The position numbers and the translations under genes were made by a program. From Pirellulales bacterium (GTDB taxonomy: Bacteria > Planctomycetota > Planctomycetia > Pirellulales > JAEUIK01), in assembly GCA_019694455.1 (NCBI GenBank), contig JAIBBY010000018.1, positions 1 to 64,000 on the forward strand: 64,000 nucleotides of DNA, given 5' to 3'. The notes beneath the pieces are model-generated. The model was not told where the DNA came from. It was given only the letters and a program-made list of their open reading frames with translations, and did no database searches. Of this stretch, positions 1 to 8,243 are shown one piece after another; position 1 is the stretch's first letter; the number at the start of each line of letters is the position of its first letter.

Positions 1-947
1 GCCTCGGCGAACGAAGTGGTGGTGAGGTCGCCCATGCTGAAGCGGCCGTCGTGGTCGAAGCAGCAGGCCGACAGCCGACCGTCAAACGTGATGTGCCCCT
101 CGGTGAAGATCGACCAGCAAGGGATCGGTTCGCGCATGGCGTCGAGCCGGCCAGGGTTGCCGGCCACGGGGCGCGTGCCGCCGGCGCCCGCGGTCAGACC
201 GGCCTGTCCATACAATGGCAGCCAGTAGTGCTCGTCGACGAATGGCTCGATCTGCGCGACCGCCTCTTGCATGCGGGTGAGTTGCTCGCCGTCGTAGCGG
301 ATGCTGGAGGCGTACAGACCGCAGCGGAAGCCTCCCTGCTCGCGCACGGCAAACGCGCCACGGATGTTGTCGATGATGGTGTGAAAGTCGCTCGCCTTGA
401 CGCGCGTGACTTCGTGGAACTGCTCGGGCGTGGCGCTGTTGAAGCTGAATTTGAGACTATCCAGCCCGGCGGCCATGCAGTCGCGAATGCGGTCGGGCGT
501 GGCGAGCCGGCCGTTGGTGGTGAGGAAGACATACGGATAGCCGCACTCTTCTTTGGCGTAGCGAATGGCCTCTGGCAACCACGGACAGAGAAACGACTCG
601 CCGAGATAAAAGACGCCTAGCTCCTCGACGCCGTCGTCGCGCATCTGGCGGACGATCTGCCGGTAGAAATCGAGATCGATATCGGCCTTGTTGCGCAGCC
701 GTTTGGCGGTGGCGCAGAAGAAACAGTTCAGATCGCAGCGGGCCGTCAGCTCGATCTTTACGCTGCGCGGAATTGGCGGATCGACGCGGCGGTACTCAGG
801 CGGAATGCGAGTGATGGCGTCGATGCGCGCGGTGATGCGCGAGCGAGGCCGGTCGCCCAAAGCCGGCGCTGTGCCGTCCAAGGGATTCGCTATCACCGGC
901 AACGGGATCACGGTGGAAGAGACCTGGACGACGGGAGGGAGTGACAT
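1..947 (-). CDS. Radical SAM protein with SPASM-like C-terminus (3' end cut by window edge)
   Basis: Read on the minus strand, an open frame starts at ATG 947 and runs off the left edge. Residues 71-78 read CDLNCFFC, the CxxxCxxC motif that holds the SAM-binding 4Fe-4S cluster. The segment nearest the edge contains CWSIFTEG and then SACCFDHDG, which resembles the Cys-rich start of a SPASM/twitch auxiliary cluster domain. Family knowledge: such proteins use SAM to start radical chemistry on peptides or small molecules. The substrate cannot be told from this sequence. At least 315 codons are present. The gene is divergent from sufS, about 240 bases away, so the two may share a promoter region. 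Plus-strand open frames over it are shadows. Confidence 0.85.
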   Translation of the reverse strand, partial: MSLPPVVQVSSTVIPLPVIANPLDGTAPALGDRPRSRITARIDAITRIPPEYRRVDPPIPRSVKIELTARCDLNCFFCATAKRLRNKADIDLDFYRQIVRQMRDDGVEELGVFYLGESFLCPWLPEAIRYAKEECGYPYVFLTTNGRLATPDRIRDCMAAGLDSLKFSFNSATPEQFHEVTRVKASDFHTIIDNIRGAFAVREQGGFRCGLYASSIRYDGEQLTRMQEAVAQIEPFVDEHYWLPLYGQAGLTAGAGGTRPVAGNPGRLDAMREPIPCWSIFTEGHITFDGRLSACCFDHDGRFSMGDLTTTSFAE

Positions 948-1188
948 TCGCCGACCTCGGGCAACCAGACGCCTCGGTGGACCACCGGGGGTTCGGAGTT
1001 TGACCCCTGGCGGCTAAATAGGATAATTACATCCAAATTATCGGCCGCAAGTTGACGCGACTTCAATGATTTGCGCCAACTCGTGGGCTACTCACGATGA
1101 ATCCGAGGTGTGCGAACTTTTCGCCGGGGCAGATTGGTAGGATGGGCAATGACGAGCAAGGCAAACCTGTGAGCGAGCGAACCACGAC

Positions 1189-2472
1189 ATGAGCCGCGAT
1201 GCCGCATCGGCGCTGGACACCCCGCCGCTAGACACCACACGGATTCGCGCCGATTTTCCGATTCTGGCCACGCGAACCCCCAGCGGGGCGCCGCTGGCCT
1301 ATCTGGATAGCGCCGCCACCACCCAGCATCCGCGGCAGGTGATTCAGACGGTCGCCGAGGTGTACGAGCAGTCGTACGCCAATGTCCACCGTGGCATTCA
1401 TTGGCTGAGCGACCGGGTGACCGACCTGTTCGAGCAGGCCCGCGACAAGACGCAAAGCTTCATCCACGCGCCGGCGCGCGAGGAGGTGATTTTCACGCGC
1501 GGCGCCACCGAGTCGATCAACCTGGTGGCGCGCAGTTGGGGAGACGCGTTCCTGCAATCGGGCGATGAAATACTGCTCACCGAGTTGGAGCATCACGCCA
1601 ACATTGTGCCGTGGCACGACGCGGCCGCGCGGACGGGGGCCACTGTGCGGTTTTGCCCGATCGCCGACGATGGCCGCTTGGACCGGGAGGCCTTCGATCG
1701 GCTGCTCACCGAGCGGACGCGGATGGTGGCGGTGACCGCTGTTTCGAACGTGCTGGGCACAATCAACCCGGTGGCCGAGATCGTGGCGCGTGCCCGCGCG
1801 GTGGGCGCGGCGACGTTGATCGACGTGGCGCAGAGCGCGCCGCACGAACCGCTGGATGTGCAACAGCTTGGCGCCGACTTTGTGGCCTTCAGCGGCCATA
1901 AGATGCTGGGGCCGTCGGGCGTGGGCGTGTTGTGGGGACGGGCGGAACTGCTCGACGCGATGCCGCCGTTTTTGGGGGGCGGCAACATGATTCGCCGCGT
2001 CACCACCGAAGGCTATATCCCGGCCGAGTTGCCAGCCAAATTCGAGGCGGGCACCCCACCGATCGCGCCGGTCATTGGGCTGGGCGCCGCGATCGATTAT
2101 TTGAACGGCGTGGGCTTGGCCGCCATTGCCGCCCACGAACGCGCGCTGACGCGCCTGGCGCACGAGCGATTGAGTCAGATCGATGGGGTGCGCATCTTGG
2201 GCCCGGCGCCCGAGCACAAGGCGGGCATCATCGGCTTTGTGGTCGAGGGAGTGCATGCGCACGACGTGGCGCAGGTGCTAGATCAGCATGGCGTGGCGAT
2301 CCGCGCGGGACACCACTGCGCGATGCCGTTGCACAAGCGGTTGGGGCTGGCGGCAACGGCCCGGGCGAGTTTTTACCTGTACAGCACGGCCGATGAAGTC
2401 GAGACGTTGGCGCAGGCGCTAGTGGCCGCGCGTGGCCTGTTTGCCAAACGCTCGAGCAAGGCCAGCGTGTGA
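1189..2472 (+). CDS. sufS: Cysteine desulfurase, SufS/CsdA type
   Basis: PLP enzyme of 427 residues that removes sulfur from cysteine as an enzyme-bound persulfide for Fe-S cluster assembly (family knowledge). Seen: YLDSAATTQ near residues 39-46, the H-H pair in ELEHHANIV (residues 132-140), the PLP lysine in SGHKMLGPSG at about K238, and the catalytic cysteine in RAGHHCAMPLH at about C377. The RAGHHC loop is the group II (SufS/CsdA) form rather than the IscS form. The length matches the family. Other suf genes (sufBCD, sufU/E) are not next to it: the next gene is convergent and unrelated. The start ATG at 1189 follows an in-frame upstream region with no better candidate. Confidence 0.95.
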   Translation: MSRDAASALDTPPLDTTRIRADFPILATRTPSGAPLAYLDSAATTQHPRQVIQTVAEVYEQSYANVHRGIHWLSDRVTDLFEQARDKTQSFIHAPAREEVIFTRGATESINLVARSWGDAFLQSGDEILLTELEHHANIVPWHDAAARTGATVRFCPIADDGRLDREAFDRLLTERTRMVAVTAVSNVLGTINPVAEIVARARAVGAATLIDVAQSAPHEPLDVQQLGADFVAFSGHKMLGPSGVGVLWGRAELLDAMPPFLGGGNMIRRVTTEGYIPAELPAKFEAGTPPIAPVIGLGAAIDYLNGVGLAAIAAHERALTRLAHERLSQIDGVRILGPAPEHKAGIIGFVVEGVHAHDVAQVLDQHGVAIRAGHHCAMPLHKRLGLAATARASFYLYSTADEVETLAQALVAARGLFAKRSSKASV

Positions 2473-2484
2473 CGGCGGCGCCCG

Positions 2485-2739
2485 TCAGTCGCCGCGTTGA
2501 TTGATCTGGTCCTGGTCGTGCGCCCAGGCCTTCCAGATCGCTTGCAACTCGTCGTCTGTCGGGTCGAGTTGCTGCCGCCGCGCCTCGGCGATGAACGCCG
2601 CGGCGCTCGTCAGATGCTCGGCATTGAACCTGCCGAAGATGACGATGTCTCCCTCCTCGGTGCGGATGCGATACACATCGAGCAGAAAGACCCCGGCAGC
2701 CTCGGGGTCGGGTCGCAAGCACAGTGGCGCGTCGTCCAT
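2485..2739 (-). CDS. Small conserved hypothetical protein
   Basis: An 84-residue protein that I do not recognise. ATG 2739 was chosen over an in-frame upstream ATG at 2943 because AGGGA lies about 7 bases before it and because the extra N-terminus would overlap the neighbouring gene out of frame and is Arg/Ser rich, as expected of a shadow. The protein is acidic, with a short strand-rich part (VFLLDVYRI, GDIVIFGRF) followed by helical sequence ending in DELQAIWKAWAHDQDQ. No signal peptide or membrane segment. It lies 67 bases downstream of the DUF3293 gene on the same strand, so the two are probably one transcript, and it is convergent with sufS with only 12 bases between the stops. Confidence 0.6.
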   Translation of the reverse strand: MDDAPLCLRPDPEAAGVFLLDVYRIRTEEGDIVIFGRFNAEHLTSAAAFIAEARRQQLDPTDDELQAIWKAWAHDQDQINQRGD

Positions 2740-2806
2740 GCGTCGTTCCCTTTCGTGTGGCGTTCGGCGCCGCGACATCTTACCAGACCATGCCGGTTGG
2801 CGATGG

Positions 2807-3205
2807 TCACTGGCCGCCGCCGGCATGCACCCGCTCGCGGAAGGGGCCGACGTCGACCAGTTCGGCCGGCCCCTGGCAATGGACGACCGACAACTGATCG
2901 CCCGCGACGTGATAGATGGCGTCTTGATGAAAGCGCGCGCCAAGCTGGCGGGCTTCGCTCAGGGAAATATCGGCGGCAAAGCTCGGTTCGGCGTGACCGG
3001 TGGCGGGAGAAAACCCAGTGACGCGGCAGTGCCAATGGCCACGGCTAGCCAGATCCGCTTGCAGGCGGCGGTCGGCCGCTTGATTTTCGGCGTCGGTCCA
3101 CTGTTGGCCGGTGGTGGCATAGGCGGAGACGATGACGAACTGGTGGGGCCATTCCGGCTCGGCGCCGGGCAGACGAAACCGCGTTTGGAAATAGGCCGGG
3201 TGCAT
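2807..3205 (-). CDS. DUF3293 family protein
   Basis: A 132-residue cytoplasmic protein. The pattern FVIVSAYATTGQ near the N-terminus, then an alternating fold with AEPSFAADIS and ARFHQDAIYHVAGDQLSVV, fits the DUF3293 family (recognised by eye, no search run). The family has no established biochemical role. It is the first gene of a probable two-gene minus-strand unit with the 84-residue protein downstream. The start at 3205 is the first ATG. The upstream region contains a run of nine G (3211-3219), and no convincing Shine-Dalgarno sequence is visible. It is divergent from the membrane-anchored protein that begins at 3379. Confidence 0.7.
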   Translation of the reverse strand: MHPAYFQTRFRLPGAEPEWPHQFVIVSAYATTGQQWTDAENQAADRRLQADLASRGHWHCRVTGFSPATGHAEPSFAADISLSEARQLGARFHQDAIYHVAGDQLSVVHCQGPAELVDVGPFRERVHAGGGQ

Positions 3206-3378
3206 GAGGGGGGGGGAAGCAGAAACGGTCCGGAATCGACCTCACCAAAATACGTTTCTCAACTCGGCAGTTTTATCGCGTCCCTGCTCGCAGAGCGAGG
3301 CGTGACTTGACGGGCGGAGGCCACATTTTGGCCGTGGAATCCACGGTTGCGCGTTACGATGGCGGTTGGAGAAACCGC

Positions 3379-4065
3379 ATGTCACGTAAACGGCTCTTCC
3401 TCATAATTGCCGGAATCAGCGCGCTCGCGGCGGCGCTGGTCGGTGGCATGCCGGTCATGGTTTGGGATGGCGGATTCGGGCAAGTCGAATACCAAATTCG
3501 GTTTGTCGACAGCGAAGGCGCCCCAATCCCTGGCGTCCAACTTCGCGTCGAGAACGAACAAGGCGCCAACTTCTTTCATTATCCGGTGACCGACTATGCG
3601 GAAGGCCGTGCGCCGGCTTCGGGCGACGACGGGGTGCTGACGTTTCACCATGTCGGCGGCGGACCAGAGTTTAGCGGGCGCTGCACGGAGTGGTTCGGCA
3701 TTTGCTTTGGCGAATGCAATGCGCCGATATTCATCTGCCGATTCTTGCTGGATGGCAAAGAGGTCTATCGGTCGAAGTTCAATGACATGAACGCCAACGC
3801 GACCCAACAGCAAGTCCTCCGCGTATGGAACCACATGGATTGGCTGCCCGTCCGTCGCGAAGGAGAGACGATCATGGATGTGTATGTTCGAGAAAGTGAC
3901 CATCGAGACAGGGACGATAACGGCGACGTGGACAGGGGCGAGCAGGCCGCGTTCCATGCCCTGGGGCCGCTCGTGGGAAGGGCCTGGAGCGTTGAGCGCG
4001 GAAGCGGCGTCGCCACCGAGAATCTGGAGTTCATGACCTATCAAGCGACCGTCGTTGTGAAGTGA
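3379..4065 (+). CDS. Membrane-anchored protein with carboxypeptidase-regulatory-like domain and EF-hand-like loop
   Basis: 228 residues. ATG 3379 was preferred to an in-frame ATG at 3307 because GGAGA precedes it at a good distance and because the protein then starts with a proper membrane anchor: MSRKR followed by about 20 hydrophobic residues (roughly 6-28). The next part, IRFVDSEGAPIPGVQLRV, resembles the carboxypeptidase regulatory-like (Ig-type) fold common in secreted planctomycete proteins. Near residue 190, RDRDDNGDVDRGE fits the spacing of an EF-hand calcium loop. Four cysteines at about residues 109-125 (GRCTEWFGICFGECNAPIFIC) may form disulfides outside the cell. Function unknown. 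It stands alone between two minus-strand units. Confidence 0.65.
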   Translation: MSRKRLFLIIAGISALAAALVGGMPVMVWDGGFGQVEYQIRFVDSEGAPIPGVQLRVENEQGANFFHYPVTDYAEGRAPASGDDGVLTFHHVGGGPEFSGRCTEWFGICFGECNAPIFICRFLLDGKEVYRSKFNDMNANATQQQVLRVWNHMDWLPVRREGETIMDVYVRESDHRDRDDNGDVDRGEQAAFHALGPLVGRAWSVERGSGVATENLEFMTYQATVVVK

Positions 4066-4105
4066 CAATGACCGCTTTGCCTCTGCGCGACAGGAGCAAA
4101 GGCGG

Positions 4106-4339
4106 CTAGCGAGCCGCCGCGTCCAATGCTCGCGCTTGGGCAATCTCTCGCTCGCCCAAGGGGCGCACCTGGCTGGCGGCCAGCGAAACGACGGCCAACG
4201 TCTCCCCCTTGAGGCTGGCAAACTCCACCTCGTAGCCCGCATCGCCGTGCAGCAAGACGACCGTGCCGACGTCGCCGCGTAGGAGGCCCAGCTCGCGCAG
4301 GTCGACCGTCAGCACCACGGTATCGAGTTCCTTAATCAT
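4106..4339 (-). CDS. DUF4926 domain protein
   Basis: 77 residues starting MIKELDTVVLTVDL, the typical beginning of DUF4926 proteins, followed by GLLRGDVGTVVLLHG and a small beta-barrel-like pattern. ATG 4339 is chosen because the family starts here. AAGGA sits only about one base before it, which is closer than normal, so an upstream in-frame ATG at 4399 remains possible. DUF4926 proteins are short and often lie beside another small partner gene. No such partner is visible here: the upstream gene on this strand is the GH113-like glycosidase, 127 bases away. Biochemical role unknown. Confidence 0.75.
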   Translation of the reverse strand: MIKELDTVVLTVDLRELGLLRGDVGTVVLLHGDAGYEVEFASLKGETLAVVSLAASQVRPLGEREIAQARALDAAAR

Positions 4340-4466
4340 TCCTTGGTTTCGCCATCGGGCCAAAGATCTCGAATCGGTCTCGTGACTGTCGCCCGGCATC
4401 CACGTCTGGCCGGCGCCTGCGTCGTCCGAAGAACGGAGTCGAGCGGATGTGCGGAGCTAGCAAGCG

Positions 4467-5591
4467 CTATGGGCGCGGCGATTGGGCCGGGCGCGGTTTG
4501 GAATACCAGCCACTGAGAGTTTGTTCGGCCGGCTTGCCGTATACGCAGAAGCTCGTGTCTCCCTGCGCTTGTTTTTTGTCGTAGAGCCGCGCAGGCCAAT
4601 CCCACCAGCAGTAGCCCAAAAACCAGGGCTCGTTCCAAAACGAATTTAGCGCCGCCTCATAGTATCGGGCCTGCTCGGCGCCGTCGTACGGCAGTTGAGT
4701 CTGCTTCCAATCAGAGGGGAAAGCCGAGCAAGTGGCGGCACTGCGGACGCCGATTTCCATGAAGAGGATCGGCTTGCCGGCCTTCTCGCTCAAGGCGCGG
4801 AGAGTTTGACGAATCGGTCGCCAAGCGTTCAGCATGTGTTCGAGCGAGGTGTCGCGCCTGGCGCCGACCGGATAATACGCGCCAACGCCAATGATATCGA
4901 GCGCGTCGAGCCACTTGATGTTGCCAGCCAGACCGGTGTTCGCGTTGTAGACGATCGGGCCTTTGTAGACTTTTCGAACTGCGGTGATGACGCGCCGCCA
5001 CTGTTGTTCGAATTTCACCGTGGAATACATTTCGCAGCCGACGCAAAACATTTCGCAGCGCGTGTCCGCGGCTATTTTGGCATAGTGGAGAAGAAAGCGT
5101 TCGTAGTTCGCCCACCAGCTTTCCCAATCGCGCTTGTCGGGGAAGTCGATCAATGCCCGCCAGACTCCGTTGCGGCAGTCGACGACCGGTTTGAGGATGA
5201 TCTTGAACCGATGATTGCGGGCCAAGCGGATTGCCCGACGAAGCTCTCCATCGGTGATCATTTCTTTGTTGCGCGTGGAAAACAGTATTTCAGTGGAACG
5301 CTGAGTCTCCATGTGGCCCAAGAACGCCAGGGCGATCCACTCTGTTCCTGTTGCCGTCAGCTGCCGCAACGATTCGTTCGGCGCGGCGCCCAAATAATCG
5401 CCGCGTACGCCCGGCCAGCCCCAGGTATAACCTTTGACGAAGCCGGGAAGTTGGGGATTCTTTGGCGGATCGGCAGCGCCGGCCGCTACTTGCGCCGCAA
5501 CGAGGCGCCCGCCAAGGACGGCCGCCGTGACGATGAGCCGCAAGCAGGTAGCCCATGACTGGCGAACTGGATCAGCGCTTTGAGCCAGCAT
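4467..5591 (-). CDS. Secreted glycoside hydrolase, GH113-like (TIM barrel)
   Basis: 374 residues with a likely N-terminal signal or anchor (TCLRLIVTAAVLGGRLVAAQVAAG). The body looks like a beta/alpha barrel of the GH113 beta-mannanase type: KGYTWGWPGVRGDY, then TGTEWIALAF, KIILKPVVD, FCVGCEMYST (probable acid/base Glu) and PILFMEIGVRSAA (probable nucleophile Glu), and FLGYCWWDWPARLY. The family cleaves beta-1,4-mannans (family knowledge), but substrate cannot be inferred safely. ATG 5591 was chosen because the longer in-frame extension reads backwards through the tRNA-Arg gene and is therefore not coding. Trp-rich segments suggest sugar stacking. Probably co-transcribed with the DUF4926 gene downstream. 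Confidence 0.75.
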   Translation of the reverse strand: MLAQSADPVRQSWATCLRLIVTAAVLGGRLVAAQVAAGAADPPKNPQLPGFVKGYTWGWPGVRGDYLGAAPNESLRQLTATGTEWIALAFLGHMETQRSTEILFSTRNKEMITDGELRRAIRLARNHRFKIILKPVVDCRNGVWRALIDFPDKRDWESWWANYERFLLHYAKIAADTRCEMFCVGCEMYSTVKFEQQWRRVITAVRKVYKGPIVYNANTGLAGNIKWLDALDIIGVGAYYPVGARRDTSLEHMLNAWRPIRQTLRALSEKAGKPILFMEIGVRSAATCSAFPSDWKQTQLPYDGAEQARYYEAALNSFWNEPWFLGYCWWDWPARLYDKKQAQGDTSFCVYGKPAEQTLSGWYSKPRPAQSPRP

Positions 5592-5673
5592 TGGCAGATC
5601 GCAGAGTCCGACCGGTAGAAGCCGGCCGGGCCGTTGGAGTGAGGGGTCGCGATCCTCGGTAGGACGGGTGAAA

Positions 5674-5747
5674 TACGCCCGGCAGGATTCGAACCTGCAA
5701 CCCTCGGTTCCGAAGACCGATGCGCTATCCAATTGCGCCACGGGCGC
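5674..5747 (-). tRNA. tRNA-Arg(TCG)
   Basis: 74-nt cloverleaf on the minus strand. Acceptor GCGCCCG pairs with CGGGCGT (first pair G-U), D stem GCGC/GCGC, anticodon stem TCGGT/ACCGA with loop CTTCGGA giving anticodon TCG, T stem GCAGG/CCTGC with loop TTCGAAT, discriminator A. It decodes CGA. CCA is not encoded. It lies just upstream of the glycosidase gene on the same strand. Confidence 0.97.
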
Positions 5748-5865
5748 TTGCGGGCCGCGGGGCCAGCAACGGGCGCCACGGCACAAAGCTCACTCAGGAT
5801 AGCGGACAGCGCCCGCCGCCGACAAGTTGCCGCCGGCCCGGGTGAAGCCGGCGCTCTGCTGGCTG

Positions 5866-6054
5866 CTAGGCCGGGGGACGGCGCCGCCAGACCGAATAGG
5901 TGCCCCAATTTTGCGCGGAGACACGGTCGGGCACGGCCTGCTGGCGGAGCGCTAGTTGCTGCTCGCGCAACTGGCGCCGCCGCTCCAGTTCGCCCACCTG
6001 GCGCTCCAGCGACGACTGGCTGAAACCGGGAGCGGTCGAATCGCTGCGATCCAT
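5866..6054 (-). CDS. Small coiled-coil-like hypothetical protein
   Basis: 62 residues. The middle (SSLERQVGELERRRQLREQQLALRQ) has heptad-like Leu spacing and is highly charged, so a short coiled coil is likely. The tail AQNWGTYSVWRRR is aromatic and basic. GAAGAG precedes the ATG at a normal distance and codon use matches neighbours (mostly G or C in third positions). I do not recognise the family. It precedes tRNA-Arg on the same strand by about 120 bases. No signal peptide. Could still be a chance frame because of its size. Confidence 0.5.
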   Translation of the reverse strand: MDRSDSTAPGFSQSSLERQVGELERRRQLREQQLALRQQAVPDRVSAQNWGTYSVWRRRPPA

Positions 6055-6248
6055 CGGTGCTCTTCTTTGCGGAAAAAGTCGCGCGAGACAACCCCGCGCA
6101 TGTCGCTAGAGGTATCTAACCCACTGGCGCGGAGAGTCAAAAAAGTTTCGCCAGTTATCTGCCAGCGGCGTCATTTCCCGGCGGTATCGAAGCCCACACT
6201 GGCGCGGTAGATTGAATAACAAATACCGATGCGGTCCGGGGGTGCCGA

Positions 6249-8243
6249 GTGGAACAGGTTTCTTTCCGTCGTCCGCAAATCAGCCTGCGGGGACTTTTTT
6301 GGCTGGTCGTATTGTTCGGCGCGACCTTTGGCCTCTTTCGTTGGTTGGGGAGTGATACGCGCGCGGCGACGATCACCTTTCTGGCAATGGTCATGCCGGC
6401 ATGCATCGCGATGGAGCGCGCTTGCACACCGCAGGCAGCGCGCGGCGTGCGACCAACAGCGCGCTCTGCGGTGATCGCCGCGGCGCTCATCGTCGTCGCA
6501 AGTGCGCTGCCTGCCGCAATCGGCGTTGCCGTTTTGTCACTGGAAATCGTCTTTCCACTCATTTGGGTGGTCGCGATGTCGCTGTTTGACTTGAATGAAA
6601 TCTGGGCAATCATCGCGATCGGGATTTCAGCAACCGTTGTCACGTCCGCTTTTCTCGTCACACGGCGTTGGCCGGGGCCAATTCCCTTGCGGGCGCCGAT
6701 CTTGTTGGCGATATGTGCGCTGTTGTGCTTGGTGTACTGCGCAATTGACGCCACTTCCGCGATTAGCGAGGCGGGATGGGGCAAGTCACTTACGCTGTGG
6801 GCAGGCAACTTCGTGGCCGTCTTACTATTGGCGATCTTTTGGTGGCGTCATCGAAACAGGGCCACGCGATTTCAGGCTTTGGCGCTGATGACCTTATTCA
6901 ACTGCTGGCTGGTTGGCCTGGCATTTCCGGTGCTGGGCGGATTGATGGTCGACGAGTTTTTTCAGTTCGATTTTTCCGGGATGTTTCAAGGCGGCCCAGC
7001 GCCGCGCGTCGATCGCGAAGGTTGGAGAAAGCTGCGGAAAGGCATGTCCAAGGCCGAAGTCGAACGCCTCTTGGGCAGTCGTGGCAACGTGGCTACCCTT
7101 GGCGCGATCCAACACGCCGATGGGACCACGTCGGCTGAGTTTGAAGTTTGGCAATATGAGTGGTATGGCCCCGGCTTCATCTTTCGCCCAGACGACCGTT
7201 CGTATGTTGTGTGGTTTGATGCAACCGACACAGTCTCGCGATTCCGCCCGCCGCTCTATGAGCAGGAACCGGATGATCTTGCGCTGACAGTCGAAACTGT
7301 CGCGACTCTGTCGACGAGTATGCTTGCTCCTGCCGACGGTACGTTTCGAGCGGTCGCCATGCGGTTACCGTGGGTCTATGTGTTGGATCGGAGTGGCCAC
7401 CTCTGGGTGTTTCGTGTCGATCCCGCCGACGTGGACCTCCCACCAAATTTGGAGCGCAGGATCGAACTTGCCGGCGATGGCCACGACATCCAAATTCTGG
7501 GCGACACGCTGTTGTTGACTTCACATGGCAAGCTGGTCGCCTATTCGCTGCAACGCCCGGACGAGCCACGATTGTTGGGACTCTTTGGAAGGGATGAGCC
7601 CCGCGTGAGAGTAAGTCGCGCCATCGTGCTTGCGGGGAGCCGAATTTTCTTGTTATGCGACGGCGCGGTCGACAGTTTTGATTGTTCGATCCCCAGTCAT
7701 CCGCGGCTATTGGGATCGATGCAGACAGACGCGACCAATTGCACTGGTTGCGCAAGTGGAGCACGGTTGTATGTCGGCGAGACGCCAAACGACAATAGCG
7801 ATCGCGCCGGAATCGCGATCTACGATGCGACGCATCCTGAGAAACTGATCAGAAGTGGCTTTGTCCCGCTTGAAGACAGTCCGTACCACCTCTTTACGCC
7901 AACTGAGAACCGTCTGTTGGTGCTGGTTGATCGGTGGCGCACAGCGGACGCCTTGCTATTAGACGTCAGCGATTCGAAAAGCCCCGCGATCATCAAAACA
8001 TTCGATAGAGCGGGTGGCCGGGGCGCCGCAATGGTCCGTCATCAGGGAGAACAGTATCTGATCACAAACGGCGGCGTCTTTCGCATTGCCGGCGACCGTC
8101 TCAAGCGCTGCGGCGACTTTGAGCCAAATATCTTCACTCTGGACGGCTCTCCGTATCGAGGCGCCGGCGAGGGCAATTACGCCGCAATCGTCGGAAACAA
8201 CCAATGCGTATTGTTGCGGCTCGAAGCAGAGGCAGCGCCCTAG
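6249..8243 (+). CDS. Polytopic membrane protein with BamE/SmpA-like module and propeller-like C-terminus
   Basis: 664 residues, GTG start at 6249 with GGGGGT just upstream. Three parts are visible. Residues about 10-260 hold five or six hydrophobic helices, beginning ISLRGLFWLVVLFGATFGLF. Residues about 265-345 (WRKLRKGMSKAEVERLLG, then VWQYEWYGPGF) match the short BamE/SmpA-like pattern in which a helix with G.S..EV..LLG is followed by strands. Residues about 355-660 are repeated beta segments such as VYVLDRSGHLWVFRVD, AYSLQRPDEPRLLG, DCSIPSHPRLLGSM, IYDATHPEKLIRSG and LLDVSDSKSPAI, reminiscent of LVIVD-type beta-propeller repeats. A surface or envelope sensor role is a guess. The stop shares a CTAG palindrome with the convergent fabF stop. 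Confidence 0.7.
   Translation: MEQVSFRRPQISLRGLFWLVVLFGATFGLFRWLGSDTRAATITFLAMVMPACIAMERACTPQAARGVRPTARSAVIAAALIVVASALPAAIGVAVLSLEIVFPLIWVVAMSLFDLNEIWAIIAIGISATVVTSAFLVTRRWPGPIPLRAPILLAICALLCLVYCAIDATSAISEAGWGKSLTLWAGNFVAVLLLAIFWWRHRNRATRFQALALMTLFNCWLVGLAFPVLGGLMVDEFFQFDFSGMFQGGPAPRVDREGWRKLRKGMSKAEVERLLGSRGNVATLGAIQHADGTTSAEFEVWQYEWYGPGFIFRPDDRSYVVWFDATDTVSRFRPPLYEQEPDDLALTVETVATLSTSMLAPADGTFRAVAMRLPWVYVLDRSGHLWVFRVDPADVDLPPNLERRIELAGDGHDIQILGDTLLLTSHGKLVAYSLQRPDEPRLLGLFGRDEPRVRVSRAIVLAGSRIFLLCDGAVDSFDCSIPSHPRLLGSMQTDATNCTGCASGARLYVGETPNDNSDRAGIAIYDATHPEKLIRSGFVPLEDSPYHLFTPTENRLLVLVDRWRTADALLLDVSDSKSPAIIKTFDRAGGRGAAMVRHQGEQYLITNGGVFRIAGDRLKRCGDFEPNIFTLDGSPYRGAGEGNYAAIVGNNQCVLLRLEAEAAP

Noticed and set aside
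5592-5786. N-terminal extension of the GH113-like protein
   Set aside because: It reads antisense-free through tRNA-Arg (the typical VAQLDSASVFGTEGC shadow of that tRNA), so the real start is at 5591.
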